From Cryptomeria japonica (taxonomy: Eukaryota; Streptophyta; Pinopsida; Cupressales; Cupressaceae): 64,000 nucleotides of DNA. The stretch's first letter is position 1. Every line of letters starts with the position of its first letter. This document shows positions 37,401 to 46,536 of this stretch, piece by piece. The stretch covers positions 915,048,340-915,112,339 of the forward strand of contig NC_081409.1 in the NCBI RefSeq assembly GCF_030272615.1, written 5' to 3'. Under the pieces are notes generated by a model that saw nothing but the letters and a program-made list of their open reading frames with translations, made no database searches and was not told the origin of the DNA. Made by a program: the position numbers and the translations under genes.

Positions 37401-38046
37401 ATCAGCTAAGTGTGGATGTTATCGCTTATGATCTGGGCCGAATCAAACTTAGACTTCCCGACGAAAACCTGCTCTGTAAAATAGAACATCCACTCTTCAA
37501 AGTAGTTGGACTTAGGAAGTCCCATGACTCGGCTGAGTAATGTGACCATATCCCCATGCTCATTATGAAAATCACTCCTGGGGGTCTTTTTCACAATTCT
37601 GGTGCTCGAAGGCCTTTTCTCCTTGTACCATTCTTCGTTAATCAGTGCTTTGCATCGGGTCGGATTCATATCATATGCCCCTTGTGCTTCATCTATGGAT
37701 GTAGTTGTGGGATTTTTTGGAAAAGGATGTCAAATGCATCACCAATGGCCTCAGGAGAGAAGTCGGCAATAGTCATATTCTCGAGGAGCACTAGTCTGGA
37801 ATTTGGTTCATAATGCCAGGCAGCCTCTACTACTAATTCATAGTTCTGTATCGCTGGAGGAAATCCCGCCGCTTGGGCGATGCCACTTTCCACCATTTGC
37901 CTAGGCCTGCCATATGCGTTGGGTGAGAAGACCCGATTCCTGAAGTCTTGAATATCAATATGGCCAAGGTCGGTATCACCGATATTGTCCTAGACGCTCT
38001 GAACCTTCGACTCCCTCAATCCTCCCCTCTGATATTGATACTTCAT
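34490..38046 (-). pseudogene. Long ORF inside GL unit B, homologous to the ORF of unit A
   Basis: Open pieces are 37896-37693, 37669-37406, 37375-36413 and 36223-34853, followed by a decayed tail to a stop near 34490. They align end to end with unit A: GDMVTLLSRVMGLPKSNYFE against GDMVTLLSQVMGLPQSNFFE, IPAPPSQSDIDAFEAND against IPAPPSQSDVDAFEANN, and LSAILNP with EWYWT in both. Stops at 36413 and near 38000 fall where A has Gln or Trp. A frameshift lies near 37720. Two diverged copies with the same reading frame indicate it was once under protein-level selection. No retroviral enzyme motif is present. Confidence 0.65.
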
Positions 38047-38879
38047 CCTTTCAACCTTACGCGGGATATCTGATTTGGATGCTCGCGAGGTCTCGGCTGC
38101 AGCGGGCGTTTTTGATGATTCCACCGCCGATTTAAGCATTTATCCTGCACAGTCGGACGCGGATTACGAGGTGATAAAAGAAAAGCAAGGCGGGTTAGAT
38201 AGAAAATACTCCAGCATGCCAGGATTAATTTAAAATTTAGATTGGACATGGAGCGACATTTCTAGCTAAAAAGGGCTTGATCAATTTTAACCACAGCATT
38301 CATGAAGATTTTTGATTGCGAATTTATACTTAACGCTTTCTGGATTTTGAATTAATTTCAATAGAGACAAAGCATGAAAAGTTCTCCTAAGTTTGAAAAA
38401 AAGATGCAATTTCTGGTGAAGCCTTAGGAGTGAATTCTAGATTTCGAGTGCTTTGAACAACGTTTTATAAGAGAAAGAGATGTAGACTTCAAAAAATTCA
38501 AGCATTTTGATCAAATTTCACACATTTGTCTATTTGATTTAAGCATTTTCAGATGATCATATGAGACAAAGCGTACTTACTTGATGAGAGCGGATGGCGA
38601 GAGATTTCTCGACCTTGCCGCGTGAAATGAACGGACGATTCTGCAAAGTTTCGAATTCCAACGGTTATCTTCTTGATTTAAACTTTTCGTGGTTGTTGGA
38701 CAAGAGAGAATTTATCATTTTAAATGGTTTTTTATCCTGGGTAATTGGCAATTTAAATTTGAATGCTTTGGAAAAGTTTACACAACGCTTTACCTTGAAT
38801 ATGATTTACATGAAATTGGCTCTGTCTCCCTTTCAAATCTGTCGTGATCTTTCTTTGCACGAAATGCAGCAACGTTGAG

Positions 38880-40200
38880 GGAGGGTTTTATGAATTTGAA
38901 TGGTGTTTTATTTTCTTATTTTCGGACCTTGGAGAGTTTGCAAATTTTAAACTGCGTTTCTCTCCCAACTTTGGACCCTTTGACGAATTTGGAGGCCCTT
39001 CGAAATTTAAACTTGGCCTTACCCAGCCTGCATGAACTTCGGAGCTTAAACGTCTCTTGCGAGCTTGGAGATTTCCAATCCTGCGTGAATTTCGGAGGTC
39101 CCAACCTGTTTCACAAATTTTCAAAACTTCGGAGCTGGACTTGGACGCCCTCTATGCAAACTTCGGAGCATTTAAAACCTTTCGTGATTTTGGAGATTTC
39201 TGGAGTTTTCGGGCCTTAAGGCATACTTCGCGATTTTAATGTTATGGAGCTTTGGGCGTTTTGAAGCGTATTTTGCAAACTTAAACAAACTTCGGAGCTC
39301 AATGCCTTGTGGAAAACTTCGGACCTCAGACGCTATCTGCGATTCTCGGGTTTTTAGATGTTTTCGCTATCTAAGAAAAAGGGTTTTCGGACCTAAATGT
39401 CATTCGTGAAAACTTCGGACTAAAACGCGCCTTTTACAAACTCGCACCAACTTCAGACCTTTTAACCTCTTTGCAAATTTGATAGGTTTTGAAATTTCGG
39501 GGCTAGGGTCCAAAAATGGGCATCTAAAGTGAACTTCTGACCTGGACGAGTTTTTTGCAAGGTTTCGCCCCTTTTACATTTCAATTTCGCCCCATGGTCC
39601 GAAAATGAGGACTTTAAGTGATTTTCGGGGCTTGGCCCACTTTTGCAAGATTTCGCACTTTTTACATTTTCGCCCCAGGGTCCGAAAATGAGAACTTTAA
39701 GTGATTTTCGGGGCTTGTAGCATATTTGGAATACTTCGTGTTTTACATTTTTATCCCAAGGTCCGAATTTGGGTATCTTAAGTGATTTCGGACCTCATAA
39801 CACTTTTGGCGAATTTTTAAAAGGGACTTCGGACCTAAACGTTCTTTTTATAAATTTTGGAGCTTCAACGCCCCTTTTGCGATTTGCCATTTTTTACATT
39901 TCGGAGCTAAAGTCTGAATTTGGAGCTTCAAGGCGTTTTTCAGACCTGAAGCTACCTTTTGCAACGTTTAAAAGCATTTTACATTATTTTCGGACCAAAT
40001 GGGAAACATCAAATTTTGAAATTTTCGCCCCAGGGTCCGAAATTCGGCCCCTTGGGCGATTTTGGCAACTTTTAACTTAGTGAAATTTCAACCCTTTGGG
40101 CCTCTGGGTCCGAAATTTGGCCCCTAAGGCAATTTTGAAAACTTACGTAAAACATCGGACCTCAGACTAGTTTTCACTAGATTATGCAAATTTAGATCTT
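38880..40200 (-). repeat. TTCGGAGCTT / TTTTGCAA degenerate repeat array in unit B
   Basis: On the plus strand CTTCGGAGC, CTTCGGACCT and GGGTCCGAAA recur many times, separated by GATTTTGCAAACTT- and AACGCC-like phrases. It sits upstream of the ORF, the same place as the array in unit A. Confidence 0.65.
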
Positions 40201-40764
40201 GGAGGCTTCAGAATCCTAAGGTATTTAGGCAAGTTTCGCAACTCCAGCATTTTAGCCAGAAAATTCGCTCCTTCACCAGCAGGCGAAAATCATCCTTCAT
40301 TCAAATCCTACAAACATTCGCGGGGATAAACCTTATGCAATCTGCATCGTAGCCCTTGATATCATCACTTGACGGACCAGTCGTAGACTCGCTCGGAAAG
40401 ACGTGAGACACTCTGTGCGAAACTCAGCAGGGCAAAGACGAAAGGCTCAAAACAGGAAGGGGGGACCCTGTCGGCGACATGGAGCGTGTGCAATGCATGA
40501 CAGATGGGTAATGGGGGGATGGCAAGGAGGGTTATGAAGGGTGTTAAGGGGGGTGGGTTAGGATAGGATAGGGATAGGAGGTAGGGTGGTAAAGGAGTGT
40601 GGGTAGTGGGTAGGTTAGGAAGGGAGTAAGGGGTTAGTGAGGGGTATGCTAAGGAAAAAACGGGGGTAACGGATATGAGATGAGGTTAGAGGATGTAGGG
40701 AGTGGTAGTTATGAGAGGTATAAGATAGGTAGGAGATAGATATGAAGTGGGGTGAGATGGAAGG

Positions 40765-41864
40765 TGTTGGAATCAAGGAACACCGAGAGGGGGTGAATCA
40801 GTGTTTTGCAATCTTTGATTTTATTAAATTGTTCATTCAACCACTGAATGTATATGAGCAAAAGAAAAATGTAAGAACATAAAGCAAATAACCACAACAC
40901 CATAACACCAAGAGTTTTGTATGTGAAAACCCGGTTTAGCGAAAAACCACAGTGGGGATGAACCCACAATATAAATATACTCTGCAGAAGTATAGAAATA
41001 TTACAAAGGGGAATGCACATGCATTTAGGCACATTGCCTAGAGCTCACTGCTCAAACAAAGAAGGCTCACTACCTAAAAATCTATTACAATAGATTACTG
41101 AAGTATATGAATTAAAAAGTAACATCTACAAATGCCTGATAATAGTTCCAGTTAAGATCAATAATCACACTATTCACACTTACCTCATTCTGCTCTGTTT
41201 CACTGTTCTGTTACAAATCCGGAGCATAGATTTCTGCCTTGCGCACGTGAAACTGCACACAATCGATCGCTAACACTTTTCCATCCTCAAAATGATCAAT
41301 TAAATTGATCTTATATATCTGCAACATGAAATCATATCCATCGCTAGTCGGCTCATCAAGACGTAAAACATTTTCCAAACGTGTGCACCTTGTCAGCAAA
41401 ATCCGATCTCAAATACTAATGCGGACCAAAAAGAATTGTCCACATGCTTCCCAAATGTCGGCTAAACATCCTCGATCACAAAATAATCGCCAAAACTGCT
41501 CCATCAAATCCACACAACGATCAATTACACAAGTCGGCCATATTTCACTGTTCAACCCAAAAACCGGTACACCAGATCTTCTAACTTCCATAACGATTAT
41601 CACCGAATACCAAAACTATGGAAATAAGATGTTCCAGACATCCAGCGACTTTCCCTTAGATCCACAACACAAAATATTAACTTGAAAAGTAATCCGGACC
41701 AAAATACTAAACTTTGCCAAATACTCTGTTCAAGCTTGTCGGACTTAACCAAATTTTCACTCAGACTTCCGGTATAAGCAAATCATGTACTGCGGATGGG
41801 ATCACTGACTTGGGTTTCCATCAATGACAACACCAGATGACCTGTGCAGTGTCTCTTGCCAACA
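40765..41864 (-). mobile_element. Copia solo LTR nested in unit C, TSD GAAGG
   Basis: Minus-strand start TGTTGGCAAGAGACACTG (41864) and end CTTGATTCCAACA (40765), 1,100 bp. The duplication GAAGG is perfect at 40760-40764 and 41865-41869. The last bases, TTCACCCCCTCTCGGTG, are like the LTR end of Copia-1 (TTCACCCCCTCCTCTCAG), placing it with Ty1-copia LTRs. No internal region remains. Confidence 0.88.
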
Positions 41865-42230
41865 GAAGGAAGGTAGGATAGTAGATGAAAGGAAGGGTGT
41901 AGAGATGGGATACTAGGAAATAGGGAAGGTCAATGAGATGGTTAAGAGGTGATAAGGGAAGAAAAATGAAAGAAGATGGGAGGTAGGGGATGGAAGATAG
42001 AGGGTAGAGGAAGAAGAATGGGTGAAAGGTGAAGAGTAAAGTAATAGAGGATGAAGGGATTTATGGAAGGAAATGAAGATGGGAGGATAGGAGAATGTGG
42101 TGAAGGCATAGAGAGGTGGAAGGAAAGAAGTGGAAGGTAGAAAAGATGGAGGGATTGTGGGATGAAAGAGTGAGATGGAAAGATGAAAGGAAATGGAAAT
42201 GGAGGATAGGGATCGGGCTTGGGCACCAAC
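41865..42230. repeat. purine-rich degenerate array of unit C
   Basis: The plus strand is nearly all A and G with isolated T (AGGAAGGTAGG, GATGGAAAG), the minus strand C/T. The same character continues at 40490-40764 and 33285-33382, so it is one array interrupted by two insertions. Long minus-strand frames here (41913-42272, 41942-42229) are Ser/Pro/Leu/Phe low-complexity products. Confidence 0.7.
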
Positions 42231-43950
42231 CGGCAGTTTTGGGAGAGGCAAGTCGGAAGCTTGGTTAGGCAAAGGAAGTGTTGTACCTCATTTCATCCTA
42301 AAGAGAGAGACCTGAGCTGATCACATCTTAGCCACCTGAGATACTACACTTCTTCCAAATGAAAGGCAAATAGCCAAAGACACAACTATCCCAGAAAGCA
42401 GAAAAAAGTGGGGGTCCCCATTTGCAATGGGGCGATGTGTGAAAACATCACAACAATACCCAAGGAATTTTTTTTTACGTAGCGACTGGTTACAATACCT
42501 GTACCCAAACTGGTAACTTAGCTTTTTTGTTTTCGAGTTCAATAAAGGTAGATCTGAAACTGAATTCACTAATTTAAATGACCTCAAAGAATCTGACTTC
42601 AGAAAATGGTGAGCTTTTCTTCTGTTCATCCTGTGGAGATGAAGTTGACGAGCTTTGAAAAAATAAGCTTGATGTCTCTTCAAAATCTGGGCTTTAAACT
42701 CTGCCATTTGTTGCCGACCAGGTACATCTGCAAAAGTTGAATCATCATGTTAGTGTCATATAACATAATTTGGCTAAAACAAAATCAAATAACTTTTAAC
42801 ACACTTAGTTTGGTTTAAGAAAATTGAGAGACCCAGGGACAAGAGGAATGTACTCTTTGAAACACTGGAAATATTGGATCCAAAAATTTATAAATCAGTT
42901 TTGAATGCTTGGTGAGTTCAAGTTCAGGAGTCAAACTATGTTAACAGAATACTTCTAAGTCCTCTGAAAGGGACCTGAGGAAAAAAATTTAATTGGCTCA
43001 AAAAACATTTCGAACCATGATGTTCATTAATTGCACTACATCGACAGATTGGTCCGTACAAAACATGCATCTAAACTGGAGAAAGCACTCGAATAACAAA
43101 TGTTTCAATTTCACTTGCTCAGGAAAACAACAGACTTCCTATTAATGAAGTTGACTTAGGTGAAGAATCGACAGGAAATAGATTAAACCAAGTATGATAA
43201 CCGGAAATCCAAAATATGAAGAATGAAAAGCTTCTTAAATTTCTTGTGCTCTCTCCAAAAGCCAATGAATGTGATAATAACCAAAATCCATTTGAAACTC
43301 ACATGGAATTTGGGTTCCTGCGCTTTTGGGTTAAACTAGTTTAAAAATAGTTTTGGTTCTGGAATTGCAAGATTAAACAATACTCAAAATAGTTGGACAT
43401 AGCAAAGTACTAAAATTGTTTAAATAGGGTTTTGGATCTAGGAAATACACATGGGAAGCAGATAAATTGAAAACAGTGAAACTGGGAACCAGCAAATTAT
43501 AAAAAACAATGAAGTCTGAAATAAAGTGGGGTAAGAAAACAAACTTTTTAAAGGACAAACATCTTGATGGACCTCCCAAAAGAATTAAATGTGGAATAAT
43601 CCCTTTTGTCTCTGGATGAGCTCAGAAAGTAGAAAAATGATGCAAAACTTATTACAACTTAAAGTTAGGTATTGGAAGATAATCTGGAACCAAGAATTTG
43701 AGCATGAGGCACTAGACAATGAGGGCAATTGACCAAGACAAAGGAAATTGAAGAAACCTGAACTTAAACAAAACCATGATAAACCTAGAAATCACAAATC
43801 AGAAATAAATTCTTAGAATTCAAAGGATTTGAAGCTCAAAAATGTGGGTTGTTCATTCAAAATGAACTAGGGTGAGTTGTGGTCACACCAAATTTTAGAA
43901 AAAGAAAATACTAAAATCTAATGACATGACTTTTTTTGCTCACATTGCAG

Positions 43951-44117
43951 GGCCATATCATCAAGAAGTAAGAAACGCAGTTTAAGACGGGCTAAACATT
44001 CTAGTCTGAAAAATTCTCGTGCTCAGTTCTTGATTAAAACTCCAACAAATGATGCAGAAGTTTCAAGATCTCAAGGACCACCCTTGAAGTGGAGTCCATA
44101 TAGTCCACATATAGCCA
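43951..44117 (+). CDS. Host gene exon (167 nt), basic cytosolic segment
   Basis: Acceptor TTTTTTTGCTCACATTGCAG, donor CCA|GTATGA. One base completes the preceding codon, 55 codons follow, and one base is left over (phase 1). The protein starts AISSRSKKRSLRRAKHSS and ends GPPLKWSPYSPHIA. I do not recognise the family. Confidence 0.6.
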
Positions 44118-44291
44118 GTATGAAGTTCATAATCTTAGCCTTATTTTCTGCCCACTTATTCCAGAATTGATAAATATTAAAATCTAACTAGTCTTTAAGA
44201 TATATAGGTGATGTTTATTATAGCATCAGGTTAGTATCTAATGTTGACCTCTATTAATCTGCATCTGACTGATATTACATTCCTTGTGCAG

Positions 44292-44333
44292 GTCCATCTT
44301 TGGCAACTCCATCTCCAGTCTCACATATGCGAG
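44292..44333 (+). CDS. Host gene exon (42 nt)
   Basis: Acceptor ATTCCTTGTGCAG, donor GAG|GTACAT. Phase 1 in and phase 1 out, encoding (S)PSLATPSPVSHMR. The small size and symmetric phase match the exon at 51063-51116. Confidence 0.6.
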
Positions 44334-45447
44334 GTACATTTGTCCATACTTTGAACATCATTAGAATCTAGGGACTGTCACATTCATAAATACTATCTGG
44401 AAACAATGATTCTGGATGGATGAGTGAGGCTTTTAGCCTTTTGTTACCACACTTCGTAAAATTATGGAATTTAATTGGTTTGAATAAGTTTCCTCCTCAA
44501 TCAGGCATATGCTCCACTACTCATACCTGCAGCAGAAAATAATGGCGCAGAAGAAAGATTACTAGATCCAGCAGTTGTTGATTAAGTCACAGCGCTAGAC
44601 ATTTCCTTATATATGACCATCTTTGTCTGCACTGCATAACACTTGCATCGTTAAGTTGACATATGTTTTAAAAATGGTTCATCCTTTCATCTAATAGGAA
44701 TGGCATAAATGCTTAGATTTTCTTTTGAGCCTAGGTTGTTAAGTGGACGTTTCTCATGAAAAGAAAATGTTTTAGGCCTTTCCTAGCCTGAGGAATCAGT
44801 TCATTGGACTGTGGATCTCACACTAACCAAGAAGAAACCACAAACAACATAATTACATGAATGCTCACGTGCACAACACATGGCTGCACATATATTTGTC
44901 TGTTTTGTTAATGTTATAGCTTCTGTTGGATTAAAATAAAAATCATTATGTTTAATTAACCATGCACCGAACCCTTCATTAACCCGATAATCATTATCGA
45001 TTAAAGGAATCGATATTAATCATAGCGATTAAATCAAACATTGCTCATATTATATTATCGTCGTTATTGGTGTTATACTATCGTGGTTATATTAGCGAAC
45101 AGACATGTCTCATGTAGAGGCATGCCTCTACGTGGACTTAGTCCATGTAGAGGCATGTCCCTACATGGACATGCCTCTCCGTTCACATACTTATATCTTT
45201 TCCGGTCTGCATTTGGAAAACACAGAACGTACAAAAACCAGTGCCACTACAAGTGCAGTCATCTCTCCATTACAAGTGCTTCAATCCTTCATCGTTTCAA
45301 ATCGAACTTACCTGTTCATACCGTAGTAAATCTGAATCAGTATTGAATCAAGGAGTGCATACATCAAATAAAGAAAGGTATTATAATCAGATCTTTTTGG
45401 TGTTGGAAATAAGCCACACCCGGACCGACGATGGACTGGTCCAAGAG

Positions 45448-45519
45448 GGGCCAGTAGCTCAGTGGTAGAGCACTCCAGCAGCGTATGGAAGGTCCTAGGT
45501 TCGAGTCCTAGCTGGTCCA
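45448..45519 (+). tRNA. tRNA-like cloverleaf in TRIM LTR1 (pseudo-tRNA)
   Basis: Acceptor GGGCCAG pairs with CTGGTCC (7 pairs, one G-T). D arm GCTC/GAGC has 4 pairs. Anticodon arm CTCCA/TGGAA has 4 of 5 pairs with an 8-base loop GCAGCGTA. T arm CTAGG/CCTAG has 5 pairs with loop TTCGAGT. The discriminator is A. Box A (TAGCTCAGTGG) and box B (GGTTCGAGTCC) fit the RNA polymerase III consensus. The 8-base anticodon loop makes a working tRNA unlikely. No T run follows within the LTR. Confidence 0.7.
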
Positions 45520-45646
45520 TGTCTCAACATGGTATCAGAGCCAGGTCCAGGCTAGGAGCCCCAAGCACACGAGAGGTGTGGCTTAAGGGGGGGTGTTGGT
45601 GTTGGAAATAAGCCACACCCGGACCGACGATGGACTGGTCCAAGAG

Positions 45647-45718
45647 GTGCCAGTAGCTCAATGGTAGAGCACTCCAGCATCGTATGGAAGGTCCTAGGTT
45701 CGAGTCCTAGCTGGTCCA
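45647..45718 (+). tRNA. tRNA-like cloverleaf in TRIM LTR2 (pseudo-tRNA)
   Basis: It has the same fold as the LTR1 copy, with three substitutions: one breaks an acceptor pair (GTGCCAG), one is in the D loop (box A becomes TAGCTCAATGG), one is in the anticodon loop. Box B and the T arm are unchanged. Confidence 0.65.
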
Positions 45719-45746
45719 TGTCTCAACAGATCTCATTTCCTTAACA

Positions 45747-45759
45747 TGGTATCAAAGCC
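45747..45759 (+). other. Copia-2 primer binding site
   Basis: TGGTATCAAAGCC directly after the 5' LTR, one mismatch to the initiator Met tRNA complement TGGTATCAGAGCC. Confidence 0.85.
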
Positions 45760-45832
45760 ACATTGAAAATAATACCAAGAGCAAATATAATTACATAAAA
45801 TCCAAATCACCATCAAGAAGAAAATAGCAATC

Positions 45833-46536
45833 ATGGTGAATGGACTTAGATTTGAAGACAGACTCGAGGGTGCCACAAATTTCGTCTCATGGAAACTCAG
45901 ATTAATGATGACACTTAGAGAACAAGAATTAGATACATTTGTGGAAAATACCGTATCTATACCAAATGATGAAGATGAGAAAATCCAATGGAAAAGGAGC
46001 AACAACAAAGCCATGAAGATCATAGTAGATGCAGTAAAAGATCATATAGTTCCTGCTATATCAAAGTTGGACACTGCACATGCCATGTTTACCTTCCTAG
46101 GAGACATGTATGAGATTAACAACACCAACTGAGCTCTCTCACTAAAACAACAATTGCATCATGTAAAAATGAACAAGGGTGAATCCATTACATCTTATTT
46201 CATAAGAATAACTGAGTTAAGGGATCAATTATCTACAATTGGACAACAATTGATGACAAAGAATTAACAATGTTGGCACTCAATAGACTTCTTACATCTT
46301 GGGAAGCTTTTATTCAAGGGATAAGCACATGATCCAAACTTCCAAAGTTCAATCGACTAAAAACTGACTGCATTTAGGAAGAGTCTAGACTAACACCCAG
46401 AGGTATTGGGCTAAACAATACCAATGGAGAGATTCAAGTACTAAACACAAATTCTCACAAGAAAGGGAAGAAAGGAAACTTCAAACGAAAAAGGGGAAGA
46501 TACAACAATAAACATTCATTCAAAAGAAGGAAGGAC
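45833..46536 (+). pseudogene. Copia-2 gag remnant
   Basis: It starts at ATG 45833 (MVNGLRFEDRLEGATNFVSW). An in-frame TGA lies at 46130-46132, a frame change near 46240-46252 moves into the pol frame, and further stops are at 46330-46332 (TGA) and 46375-46377 (TAG). The content is typical Copia gag (ALSLKQQLHHVKM, DDKELTMLALNRLL). The region leads directly into the zinc knuckle at 46552. Confidence 0.85.

Larger units (their letters stand above)
33383..40478 (-). mobile_element. GL unit B: solo-LTR-like unit carrying a long ORF
   Basis: It has the same layout as unit A: minus-strand start within GTCGCCGACAGGGTC (40478), repeat array, long ORF, TATA at 34241-34250, and end CACATCAACA at 33383. 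The first few bases of the family start (TGTTGT in unit A) are missing and the flank reads ATGG, against GATGG on the other side. A small deletion across the boundary would explain this. Both flanks are the purine-rich array of unit C, which shows B inserted into C. Confidence 0.65.
32013..42455 (-). mobile_element. GL unit C, with GL unit B and a Copia solo LTR nested inside; TSD ATACC
   Basis: Minus-strand ends are TGTTGTGATG (42455, followed by the conserved TTCACACATCGCCCCATTGC block) and CACCATCAACA (32013). The duplication ATACC is perfect at 32008-32012 and 42456-42460. Removing B and the solo LTR leaves about 2.2 kb. A minus-strand TATA-like CACTATAAAA is at 32821-32830. The body carries a strongly purine-rich array (33285-33382, 40479-40764, 41865-42230). 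No coding region of its own. Confidence 0.75.
13240..43950 (+). other. Predicted giant intron (about 30.7 kb) of the host gene
   Basis: If the exons at 13172-13239 and 43951-44117 belong to one transcript, the intron between them contains GL unit A, Copia-1, a hAT pseudogene with two LTR insertions, GL unit C with nested B and a Copia solo LTR, plus the LTR at 13434-15131. Unoccupied stretches of over 300 bases inside it are 15132-15456, 21722-22797 and 42456-43950. These are AT-rich and show no gene. Confidence 0.45.
45395..45728 (+). mobile_element. 334-bp TRIM with tRNA-like sequence in its LTRs, TSD GATCT
   Basis: LTR1 45395-45529 and LTR2 45594-45728 are each 135 bp and differ at 4 positions. 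Between them lie 64 bp made of a 13-base primer site TGGTATCAGAGCC (45530-45542), a short spacer, and a purine tract AAGGGGGGG (45585-45593). The duplication GATCT is perfect at 45390-45394 and 45729-45733, and the uninterrupted 3' LTR of Copia-2 shows the empty site. Ends are TGTTGGTGTTGG (first G changed to T in LTR1) and CAACA. It has no coding capacity and would depend on another element's enzymes. Each LTR contains a 72-nt tRNA-like cloverleaf. Confidence 0.93.
44906..45746 (+). repeat. Copia-2 5' LTR, interrupted by a TRIM
   Basis: It runs from TGTTAATGTTATAGC to TTCCTTAACA. Without the TRIM and its duplication it is about 500 bp, close to the 491-bp 3' LTR. A perfect 16-bp palindrome TAGAGGCATGCCTCTA is at 45115-45130, with further inverted copies of the same words to 45180. 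Confidence 0.92.

Noticed and set aside
41913-42272. Overlapping minus-strand Ser/Pro/Phe-rich ORFs
   Set aside because: Low-complexity translation of the pyrimidine strand of the purine-rich array.
44506-44585. Possible extra host exon (acceptor TCCTCAATCAG, reading AYAPLLIPAAENNGAEER)
   Set aside because: The preceding exon leaves one base, which puts this stretch in a frame with an early TAA; the attractive frame does not fit, and no good donor follows.
45308-45520. Minus-strand ORF beginning MDQLGLEPRTF
   Set aside because: It is the antisense reading of the tRNA-like LTR of the TRIM and of adjacent LTR sequence.
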